NCBI GenBank assembly: GCA_949127645.1
Contig: CASBQM010000291.1
Span: 1 to 6,710 of the forward strand
Reading direction: 5' to 3'
Origin: Synechococcales cyanobacterium PMM_0036
GTDB lineage: Bacteria > Cyanobacteriota > Cyanobacteriia > Elainellales > Elainellaceae
DNA length: 6,710 nt
Below, piece after piece: positions 1-5,916 of the stretch. A model generated the notes under the pieces. It made no database searches. It was not told where the DNA came from and worked only from the letters and a program-made list of their open reading frames with translations. How positions within the stretch are numbered: the stretch's first letter is position 1; the number at the start of each line of letters is the position of its first letter. A program made the translations under genes and the position numbers.

Positions 1-251
1 AGTTTGCGCCAGGTGAGCTAGGCATTATGCCGCTGAAGTTTGAACACGCTTTTTACTGTCTGCGCACTAAGAGCATGGCAACCAGTAAAACTAGCCCTAG
101 TACCAAGGATGAACGGATTCACCTATCGGGTACCAAGGTGAGAGAAATGCTGCGTCGGGGTGAGCTGCCGCCGCCAGAGTTTTCCCGTCCTGAAGTTGCG
201 GCAGAACTCACTAAGGCGATGCAGGAAAAGGAGTTAAGCTACGAAATCTAG
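1..251 (+). CDS. sat: Sulfate adenylyltransferase (ATP sulfurylase), C-terminal end, 5' truncated by the window
   Basis: This is the last 82 codons of ATP sulfurylase, which makes adenosine 5'-phosphosulfate from ATP and sulfate, the first step of cytoplasmic sulfate assimilation. The frame is open from base 3 (reading FAPGELGIMPLKFEHAFYC) to TAG at 249-251; the ATG at 27 is internal, since conserved family sequence runs upstream of it. Recognisable family motifs are FEHAFYC, then MATSKTSPS, then HLSGTKVREMLRRGELPPPE followed by FSRPEV. The bacterial/archaeal form usually has Cys in the YCxxC and KTCP positions; here these are Thr and Ser (YCLRT, KTSPS), which I recall as normal for the cyanobacterial/plant-like form. 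The protein stops soon after the FSRPEV motif, so there is no C-terminal APS-kinase domain. It converges on the histidine kinase gene, with 90 bp between the two stop codons. The family call is secure; the N-terminal part cannot be judged. Confidence 0.95.
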   Translation, partial: FAPGELGIMPLKFEHAFYCLRTKSMATSKTSPSTKDERIHLSGTKVREMLRRGELPPPEFSRPEVAAELTKAMQEKELSYEI

Positions 252-316
252 GGTGCCAAGAAAATTCTGGCTCTTCTCCTCGCGTGAGAGGATGGGCAAA
301 GACTTCCTCTGTCAAT

Positions 317-342
317 CAGACTCTATCAATCAGGTCTGTTTT
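317..342 (+). terminator. Weak candidate terminator after sat
   Basis: CAGAC (317-321) can pair with GTCTG (334-338) and is followed directly by TTTT (339-342). The stem is only 5 bp with a 12-base loop, so it would be a poor intrinsic terminator. A second 5-bp stem, TCCTC (277-281) with GAGGA (288-292), lies upstream without a T-run. The position between convergent genes favours termination somewhere here, but neither hairpin is convincing. Confidence 0.2.
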
Positions 343-3300
343 CACTGCGGCGGCTCCGGCGGCTTCCACTGCAACGGCTCCGGCGAATCCAACTGTGTAA
401 GCTGAATCAGCATTTCAAGCTGGAAGTGATGCACTAAATGCGCGATCGCCCCCTTTAGCTCAGCCTGAGATTCAGGAATTTGCTCTAGCAGATAGGCGAT
501 CGCCTTAGAGTCGGCGCTACAGGCGGCAAAGTTGAGTTCGGTGATCCAGCGGTTCGACATACTGCTGAGGTGGGGCAACGGGATATTGGGCTTTGCTTGA
601 GCAGACAAAGCTTTCTGGGTGAGGTCAAATCGACTGTTTGCGGTCGTTAGATCGGTCAATGGAGGCACGACAGGGAATGTTGGGCTGTTGGAGAGCGGTA
701 GGCTATCTGCTGTCAGGGCATTTGAGTCTTCTGGAACCGCCAGCTTGAGCGGAATAGCAAACTGAAACACGCTGCCCTGTTGCCACTGACTGCTGACCGC
801 TAGATCTCCGCCCATCATCTGGACAAACTGGCGGCATATGGACAATCCTAAGCCTGTTCCCTGACGCGATCGCCGTCCTGACTCAGACTGTGTAAACGAC
901 TCAAAGATCAGACCCAGCTCATGAGCCGCAATGCCGATGCCAGTGTCTATAACCTCAAAACGAATCTGTGAGCGATCGGCATCCTGCTTGACTGCGATCG
1001 TTACCTTTCCTTGCTCGGTAAACTTAATGGCATTGTCAATTAAGTTAATCAGAACTCGCCGCAGTTTTTGGGCATCGGTGCAGATCACTTGAGGTAGATC
1101 GGCATCTCGATGGCAGACTAGCTCAATGCCTTTACTACGCGCCCGCAAGCTAAACATACCCTCAATATTGCTCAGCAATAGCTGTAAGTCGCAGGTTTGT
1201 TCCTCTAGGTGAATATATCCCGACTCAATTTTGGCGATCGATAAAACTTCATTAATTAAATTCAAGAGATGTTCGCCGTTGCGGTTGATAGTTTCAAGCT
1301 GTTGCTGCTGTTGGGGGGTGAGGCGATCGCACGCCATAAGCTGCGAGAAGCCCAGAATGGCATTCAGCGGTGTCCGCAGTTCGTGACTCATGTTTGCCAG
1401 AAAAACGCTCTTTGCTTTGTTGGCTGCCTCAGCCGCATCTTTTGCTTGCCGTAGTGCCTCTTCCGTATGTTTGAGGTTGGTGATGTCTGTTGAGGAGCCG
1501 ATGATGCCCTGCACCTGCCCCTCTCGGTCAATAAAAGGACTAATAACGACTTGATACCATCGCAGTTCACCCTGAATATTTGTAATCCCCTCAGCCGGGA
1601 TAAATAGGCTCTGGCGTGTTGCTATTACCTGTTGATTAATCGCTAAAAACTCTTCAGCTTGAGCCGTAGGTAAAATAAATTCATCAGTTAACTTGCCTAA
1701 TGCTTCTTCAACGGTGCAGCCATAAATTTCTGCACCTGCCTGATTAATCGCAATAATTTGCCCTTCTAGATCCTTGACAAAGATACAGTTAGGAACCGCA
1801 TCAATTACAGTATGAAGAAAGGCTCTTTGCGCCTCCAGATCGGCGGCTGCCTGTTTGCGATCGGCTTCGCTGCGCTTGGCTTCGCTAATGTCACGAATGT
1901 TTGCCAGAATGGTATCTTCTCCGCTCAAGACAATTCGCCGAAGCGCCATTTCTACATCGAATACTGAGTCATCATGAGGTCGCTTGGCTTTCCACTCAAA
2001 GCAAATAGTTTCTCCCTCCAAGACCCGATTCCAAGTCTCAAGGATCATCTCCAAAGCGTTAGTATTTGCCGAATAGTCTTCCTGAATTGAAAACTGCAAT
2101 GCCTCTTGCCGCGAGACTTGAAACATTTCCAACATCCGATCGTTAACATCTAAAATTTTGCCATCTGCCTGATGCAGAAAAACCGCGTCATGGGAGTTGT
2201 TAAAGATAGTACGCAGGTTCCGCTCTGAAATTTGCAGCGCTTCCTCTGCCCTTCTACGATCGCTTTCTTCTCGCTTGCGTTTGCTAATGTCTTCTCCCTC
2301 CAGCAGCAGCATCGTCACCACGCCTGCCTCATCCCAAATGGGGCGGAGCGAAAAGTCAAACGTGACTGTTTTACCTGGCTCTGTTTTACCTGGCTCTGTT
2401 TTACCTGGCTCTGTTTTACCCAGCTCTGTCTTGCCCTGCCGTAAAATATCGACCTCATAAATATCAATTTCATAGCGGACAAACTCTGCCTGAGCCGCCC
2501 TAGAAATTGCCTGTTTTAGAGGCTCTTGCACAACAGCATCAGACTCCCACCAGGGCGCCTCCCAGAGCAGCTTGCCTACGACCTGCGATCGCCTTAATTT
2601 ACCAAAATTAAGCGCTGTTTGGTTAATCTCCAGCAGAGTGCCATCTGGCTTGAGCAAGCCGACGAACCGCAGAGTTTGGTTAAAAATGGCGCGAAATTTT
2701 CCTTCGCTTTCACGCAAGGCTCGCTCGATTTGCTTACGCTCGGTGATCTCTTGTTCAAGAACCGTATTAATTTGCGCCAGTTCGGCGGTGCGTGCAGCTA
2801 CTTGGGTTGCCAATGCCCAGTTGTAGTCTGACAGAATTTGCTCTGCCTGCCGCCGCCGAGTAATGTCTTGAAAAATTGTAATGGCATAGAGAATCTTGCC
2901 CGCTTTGTCAAAAACGGGGATCGATTGCCCTTCCACTAAAATAATTTCCCCATCCTCACGGTGAATTTCTATGTCATCTACCGTAGTGGATTGTCCTTGT
3001 AGCGCCAGGGCAGAGGGCAGCATCTCAGTGGGGTAAGGGCGATCGGTTCCGGCAACGTAAATATTGTAAGCAGTCGATCGCTCTTCTAAAGGCGTGGCAG
3101 GAGTCGCTTCTTCACCTAAGATTCGGATAGCTGTGGCGTTCATATAGACAATGGCACCTGTCGGATCGATCGCCCCTACGCCGATCGGCAGACTCTCAAT
3201 TAGATTGGCAAATTTTCGTTCGCTTTTCTCAAATGCGCTGAATAGTGCATCAAGCTGAATCGCCATAGTGTTGAACGATCGCTCTAGTTCCGCCACTTCG

Positions 3301-4394
3301 CGGATGGGATGGGAAATATCAATGCGGTCGAATTTGCCCCTGGTGACTGCTTTTGTCATTTCATTGAGCTGCAACAGCGGGCGTGTGAGCCAGTGCGCCA
3401 TCAGCAGACCGGTTCCTAAGGCTAGCAGCAACGCCAAACTGTACGCTATGCGCGTGTTTTGATTTGCTTGAGCCGTGAAATCGGATTCTGGGACGATCGC
3501 CACAATTCGCCAATCTAGCCCGTAGGCATCCTGCCAGGGCGCAATTTGAACAAACTGATGCTGACCGTCTAGATCAAATTCAAATGGCTGGCGGGTCGAG
3601 AAATTCTGTAGCGCTGGCAAATGCTGAGCCGCCGCCCGAATCAGCGGATCGTCACTAGCAGAGGCTAACAGGCGTGGATTCTGACTGTGGCTGTACCGGC
3701 GATCGCCCGAACTTGCCACCAGCATCCCATTAGATTCTAGGATAAAAATCCGCCCCGACGGACTAATCTTGAGCTGCTTTAGAAAGGTGCTGAGATCATC
3801 CAAACGCAGACCCACGGCCGCCACGCCTGTCAGTTTGTCCGATAGGCGGAAGGGATGCACTGCCCTCAAAGTCAGTCCTTCAATGCCTATCCCCTTTGTG
3901 ATGGGACTCCAGATGGCTTTGTCGTGCTGCGCTCTGCCGATTAACTTACCTTCTTCAGGGTCTAAATAATCCGGGTCTAAATAATTAGAGTCTAAATCAA
4001 TAGAGCTAATGACATTAAAAGCTCGGTCACGCTTGAGCAGATAGCCGTCCAGCGCCTCTTGAGATTTGAGGTCAACAACACCCATCTCTACGTCATCCGC
4101 CATGAGCTGAGCGATCGCTTGCGGGGTGGCAGTGTAATCCTTTAGGTGGTAGTCAACGCGATCGCCCACTTGCTCTAGAAGCTGATTTGCTAAACCTCGA
4201 ACGGTTTGCTGCTGCTGACAATGCGCCAGATAGACTGTCAAACCCACAAAAATGACAACTTGCGCCATGCAGGAGCTAACCAGCACAAAGCGAAGAGGCA
4301 GTTTTCTGGAAAGCTTGCTAGCAGGTCGGTCTTTGCCAGCAGATCGGCCTGTAAGTCTGCCGGATCTAGCGTGCTGAGTGTTGGGTAGGCTCAT
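342..4394 (-). CDS. Membrane sensor histidine kinase: Cache-like sensor, HAMP, four PAS, HisKA, HATPase_c
   Basis: Very large sensor kinase, 1350 residues from the ATG at 4394. Numbering from that ATG: transmembrane helix ~34-57; periplasmic Cache-like sensor ~60-312; second helix ~315-336; HAMP ~333-388; PAS1 ~392-516; coiled coil ~517-562; PAS2 ~563-706; PAS3 ~722-841; PAS4 ~856-976; coiled coil; HisKA ~994-1059 with phospho-acceptor H1004 in ANMSHELRTPLN; HATPase_c ~1104-1218 with N box NLIDNAIKFT, G1 box DTGIGI (1150-1155), F box FESF and G2 box GTGLGLSI (1179-1186). All catalytic motifs are intact. A Pro/Ser/Thr-rich linker (~1219-1278) leads to a helical tail (~1279-1332); there is no receiver domain. 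The ATG overlaps the upstream regulator's TGA as ATGA. A GTG at 4406 would add four residues (1354), but the overlap favours the ATG. It probably phosphorylates the regulator encoded just upstream. No PAS shows an obvious heme- or flavin-binding signature, so the ligands are unknown. Three tandem repeats lie within the gene. Confidence 0.93.
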   Translation of the reverse strand: MSLPNTQHARSGRLTGRSAGKDRPASKLSRKLPLRFVLVSSCMAQVVIFVGLTVYLAHCQQQQTVRGLANQLLEQVGDRVDYHLKDYTATPQAIAQLMADDVEMGVVDLKSQEALDGYLLKRDRAFNVISSIDLDSNYLDPDYLDPEEGKLIGRAQHDKAIWSPITKGIGIEGLTLRAVHPFRLSDKLTGVAAVGLRLDDLSTFLKQLKISPSGRIFILESNGMLVASSGDRRYSHSQNPRLLASASDDPLIRAAAQHLPALQNFSTRQPFEFDLDGQHQFVQIAPWQDAYGLDWRIVAIVPESDFTAQANQNTRIAYSLALLLALGTGLLMAHWLTRPLLQLNEMTKAVTRGKFDRIDISHPIREVAELERSFNTMAIQLDALFSAFEKSERKFANLIESLPIGVGAIDPTGAIVYMNATAIRILGEEATPATPLEERSTAYNIYVAGTDRPYPTEMLPSALALQGQSTTVDDIEIHREDGEIILVEGQSIPVFDKAGKILYAITIFQDITRRRQAEQILSDYNWALATQVAARTAELAQINTVLEQEITERKQIERALRESEGKFRAIFNQTLRFVGLLKPDGTLLEINQTALNFGKLRRSQVVGKLLWEAPWWESDAVVQEPLKQAISRAAQAEFVRYEIDIYEVDILRQGKTELGKTEPGKTEPGKTEPGKTVTFDFSLRPIWDEAGVVTMLLLEGEDISKRKREESDRRRAEEALQISERNLRTIFNNSHDAVFLHQADGKILDVNDRMLEMFQVSRQEALQFSIQEDYSANTNALEMILETWNRVLEGETICFEWKAKRPHDDSVFDVEMALRRIVLSGEDTILANIRDISEAKRSEADRKQAAADLEAQRAFLHTVIDAVPNCIFVKDLEGQIIAINQAGAEIYGCTVEEALGKLTDEFILPTAQAEEFLAINQQVIATRQSLFIPAEGITNIQGELRWYQVVISPFIDREGQVQGIIGSSTDITNLKHTEEALRQAKDAAEAANKAKSVFLANMSHELRTPLNAILGFSQLMACDRLTPQQQQQLETINRNGEHLLNLINEVLSIAKIESGYIHLEEQTCDLQLLLSNIEGMFSLRARSKGIELVCHRDADLPQVICTDAQKLRRVLINLIDNAIKFTEQGKVTIAVKQDADRSQIRFEVIDTGIGIAAHELGLIFESFTQSESGRRSRQGTGLGLSICRQFVQMMGGDLAVSSQWQQGSVFQFAIPLKLAVPEDSNALTADSLPLSNSPTFPVVPPLTDLTTANSRFDLTQKALSAQAKPNIPLPHLSSMSNRWITELNFAACSADSKAIAYLLEQIPESQAELKGAIAHLVHHFQLEMLIQLTQLDSPEPLQWKPPEPPQ
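343..390 (-). repeat. 24-bp tandem duplication at the 3' end of the kinase gene
   Basis: Two adjacent 24-bp units (343-366 and 367-390) match at 19 of 24 positions and share the core CGGCTCCGGCG. They encode LDSPEPLQ followed by WKPPEPPQ, the last eight residues before the stop, so the C-terminus appears to have been extended by one unit. Being a multiple of three, the duplication keeps the frame. Confidence 0.75.
2366..2440 (-). repeat. 15-bp tandem repeat (minisatellite) inside PAS2, encoding GKTEP units
   Basis: Units of CTGTTTTACCTGGCT (+ strand) occupy 2366-2380, 2381-2395 and 2396-2410 as perfect copies. A fourth copy at 2411-2425 has two changes, and a degraded fifth lies at 2426-2440. 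On the coding strand they give QGKTE-LGKTE-PGKTE-PGKTE-PGKT, residues ~653-676, between predicted strands of the second PAS domain. The copies nearest the gene's 3' end are identical and so look the youngest. The insert is charged and proline-bearing, which suggests a flexible surface loop that leaves the PAS fold intact. Confidence 0.9.
3959..4003 (-). repeat. 15-bp tandem repeat in the periplasmic sensor region, encoding YLDPD-type units
   Basis: Three 15-bp units at 3959-3973, 3974-3988 and 3989-4003 share the core GTCTAAAT. They encode DLDSN-YLDPD-YLDPE (residues ~133-147) within the Cache-like extracytoplasmic domain. The first two units differ only in their last three bases; the third is more diverged. 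The result is an acidic, Asp-rich loop that could sit near a ligand or cation site, though that is inference. Confidence 0.75.
4391..4394 (-). other. ATGA stop-start overlap coupling regulator and kinase
   Basis: On the - strand the regulator's TGA (4393-4391) overlaps the kinase's ATG (4394-4392) as ATGA. This arrangement is typical of translational coupling by terminating ribosomes. No strong Shine-Dalgarno sequence precedes the kinase ATG, which fits re-initiation. It also indicates that the two genes share one mRNA, with the regulator first. Confidence 0.8.
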
Positions 4395-5332
4395 GGATCG
4401 ACCCACGAATAGGTGAGGGCAAAGCGATCGCGTCCTTCTTGTTTAGCCCGATAGAGCGCTTGGTCAGCCGCCGCAACCAGATCGTCAGGCGATCGATCGA
4501 GCTGCGGGACAATGGTCGCAATGCCCATGCTCAGAGTCAGGTAGGGGCTTACCCTAGACCTGGCATGAGGAATCTGAATCTGGAGGAGCTGAGCCTGAAT
4601 TCTTTGAGCGAGTTCGATCGCCCCTTCAATCGGAGTTTTGGGTAGGGTCAGGGCAAATTCTTCGCCGCCATAACGAGATGCCAAATCGGCTGGACGCTTG
4701 GCACAGGCTTGTAGAACCTCGCCCATCTGCCGCAAACAGTCGTCTCCAGTTAGATGCCCATAGGTATCGTTGTACTCTTTGAAAAAATCAATGTCACACA
4801 AAACCAGCGCCAAAGGCTGCTGCTCACGCGCCATTCTGCGCCATTCTTGCTCTAGATGCTCGTTGAAACAGCGACGATTTGCCAACTGCGTCAGACCGTC
4901 TAGATTCACTAAACGCTTTAGATCCTGGTTAACCCGCGTGAGCTGCTGCTGCAATCGGTGCAGGGTTAGATGTGTTTTTACCCTCGCTAAAACTTCGGCT
5001 GTATGAAAAGGCTTGGTGATGTAATCCACGCCCCCGACCTCAAAGGCTCTAATTTTGTCGGCAATATCATCTAGGGCGCTCAAAAAGATGACGGGAATAT
5101 CACAAGTCTTCGGATTAGATTTGAGCTGACAGCAGACCTCGTAGCCATCTAAATCGGGCATACAGATGTCTAACAGAATTAGCTCGGGCGGCAGTGTTTC
5201 CGCAGCCATGAGCGCCATCCGCCCGTTAATAACGGTACGCGCCTCGTAACCTTGCTGGACTAGGATGCCAGAAAGGAATCGTAGGTTGTCAGGCGTGTCA
5301 TCCACAATCAGGATATTGCCTTCACAGGTCAT
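4391..5332 (-). CDS. Response regulator with diguanylate cyclase output (REC-GGDEF)
   Basis: A 313-residue cytoplasmic regulator predicted to make cyclic di-GMP from two GTP. The receiver domain spans ~5-122: acidic pair D11/D12, phospho-acceptor D55 in LILLDICMPDLDG, S85 as the switch Ser/Thr, and K107 in KPF. After a short helical linker, the GGDEF domain runs ~138-308 with LDGLTQLANRR, the metal site CDIDFFKEYND (D180), and the active-site loop GGEEF (222-226). An RxxD inhibitory site (R213-P-A-D216) lies five residues before GGEEF, as in PleD, so product feedback is likely. Every residue expected for phosphorylation and catalysis is present. The frame extends upstream to a TTG at 5392 (333 residues), but those 20 extra residues have no domain character and no Shine-Dalgarno sequence precedes the TTG. 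The ATG at 5332 places the receiver start normally, though its own ribosome site (GGTGG) is weak and distant. First gene of the operon; the sensor kinase downstream is the likely partner. Confidence 0.93.
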   Translation of the reverse strand: MTCEGNILIVDDTPDNLRFLSGILVQQGYEARTVINGRMALMAAETLPPELILLDICMPDLDGYEVCCQLKSNPKTCDIPVIFLSALDDIADKIRAFEVGGVDYITKPFHTAEVLARVKTHLTLHRLQQQLTRVNQDLKRLVNLDGLTQLANRRCFNEHLEQEWRRMAREQQPLALVLCDIDFFKEYNDTYGHLTGDDCLRQMGEVLQACAKRPADLASRYGGEEFALTLPKTPIEGAIELAQRIQAQLLQIQIPHARSRVSPYLTLSMGIATIVPQLDRSPDDLVAAADQALYRAKQEGRDRFALTYSWVDP

Positions 5333-5348
5333 TGGAGGGCACCACCCA

Positions 5349-5400
5349 TTGGGTATCAGGGGGCTACAGTTGGGTATCTCTAGTGTGCCCAATTATGGGC
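5349..5400 (-). promoter_or_regulatory. Short direct and inverted repeats in the regulator leader, possible operator
   Basis: TTGGGTATC occurs at 5349-5357 and again at 5370-5378, a 21-bp period (two helical turns), placing both copies on the same DNA face. Just beyond lies the inverted repeat GCCCA-ATTA-TGGGC (5387-5400). All sit 17-68 bp upstream of the regulator's ATG. Such spacing is compatible with a dimeric DNA-binding protein or an RNA hairpin in the leader. No known operator is recognised and chance is possible. Confidence 0.25.
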
Positions 5401-5651
5401 TGAAACTCAAAAATTCTTTGTGCCCATTACGAGAGAGAAAACAGGATTCTAGCACCGCTCAATAGCATCATAGTTTTGTTTTCACAGAGTTTTATTTGTA
5501 CCGGATGGAAAGAGTATTGGCAAATACGGTTATCACCTTGAAACATCTACCAGAATAGGCGATGCTACAAAAACCATAAACCTATTGACGGTCTTCATAG
5601 TTTGTTAAATAGGGCTGATGATGTTGCGATCGAAGAAGATCTCAAGCACTT

Positions 5652-5804
5652 TCTGGCGTTGCTGAATTGATGGATGAATTCTCAGGCTGACCCTCACCCT
5701 AGCCCTCTCCCGAATGGAGAGGGGACAAGAGTTCTAGCTCCCTTCTCCCTAGGGAAAAGAGTTGGGGATGAGGGCAATTCATACCTGCATTCAGCAACGC
5801 CAGA
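5652..5804. mobile_element. MITE-like non-coding element with 29-bp terminal inverted repeats
   Basis: A 153-bp element bounded by TCTGGCGTTGCTGAAT (5652-5667) and its perfect 16-bp inverse at 5789-5804. With four mismatches the inverted repeats extend to 29 bp (5652-5680 and 5776-5804, 25 of 29 matching). Inside is a second inverted pair, CCCTCA (5691-5696) with TGAGGG (5769-5774), enclosing two hairpins. It has no transposase frame, so any movement would depend on an enzyme supplied in trans. No target-site duplication is visible: the bases outside, CACTT on the left and GAATT on the right, do not match. The whole element could fold into one long cruciform or RNA hairpin. The parent insertion sequence family is not identified. 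Confidence 0.75.
5691..5774. repeat. Nested GC-rich palindromic core of the MITE-like element
   Basis: CCCTCTCC (5703-5710) pairs perfectly with GGAGAGGG (5716-5723) across a 5-base loop. A second near-palindrome at 5742-5759 is centred on TCCCTAGGGA (8 of 9 pairs). The CCCTCACCC...CCCTCTCCC style of sequence resembles interspersed palindromic repeats that I recall as common between genes in cyanobacteria and other bacteria; a genome search would be needed to confirm the family. Either hairpin would be stable in RNA read from either strand. Confidence 0.7.
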
Positions 5805-5858
5805 GAATTCAGCTTTTCGAGGATAGAGTTGCGCACCCTCTGTCATTTCAACAAGACC

Positions 5859-5887
5859 TTGATTCTTGTAAAGTGATGATTCATACT
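5859..5887 (+). promoter_or_regulatory. Candidate sigma-70 promoter for the chelatase gene
   Basis: TTGATT (5859-5864) as -35 and CATACT (5882-5887) as -10 are separated by 17 bp; each matches the consensus at four of six positions. Transcription would begin near 5894, about 22 bases before the TTG at 5917 or 43 before the CTG at 5938. It lies 55 bp past the right end of the MITE-like element. Prediction by eye only. Confidence 0.35.
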
Positions 5888-5916
5888 TTAAATAACATCT
5901 AGCTTCTCTTCAAAAT

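Larger units (their letters stand above)
5333..5916. other. Divergent intergenic region between the regulator and the chelatase
   Basis: This 584-bp stretch has no supportable gene. From left to right it holds the regulator's leader with short repeats (5349-5400); an unassigned stretch (about 5401-5651) that must contain the operon's promoter; a MITE-like element (5652-5804); and the probable chelatase promoter (5859-5887). On the - strand a TATGAT at 5472-5467 could serve as a -10, but no -35 is visible at the right spacing. It contains no HIP1 site, in contrast to the genes on both sides. Confidence 0.7.

Noticed and set aside
2197..2460. Open + strand frame encoding a repetitive peptide (VLPGS units)
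   Set aside because: It is the antisense reading of the 15-bp repeat within the kinase gene; the kinase frame carries clear PAS motifs and this one has none.
4770..5006. Open + strand frame antisense to the regulator
   Set aside because: It lies wholly inside the REC-GGDEF gene on the other strand and has a Cys/Arg-rich composition typical of a shadow frame.
5353..5367. NtcA-like site GTA...TAC upstream of the regulator
   Set aside because: The spacing is nine bases rather than the eight of the GTA-N8-TAC consensus, and no matching -10 follows at the usual distance.
4391..5392. Regulator start at TTG 5392 giving 333 residues
   Set aside because: The 20-residue extension has no domain character and no ribosome site, and covers short repeats better explained as a leader; the ATG at 5332 places the receiver domain normally.
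5265..5465. + strand frame of 66 codons spanning the regulator start and leader
   Set aside because: Most of it is antisense to the receiver domain; no recognisable domain and no convincing ribosome site.
5652..5804. CRISPR array or tRNA in the intergenic region
   Set aside because: The repeats are inverted rather than regularly spaced direct repeats, and no cloverleaf or T-loop sequence is visible.
5868..5886. Possible NtcA site in the chelatase promoter region
   Set aside because: GTA and TAC are 13 bases apart, far from the required eight.
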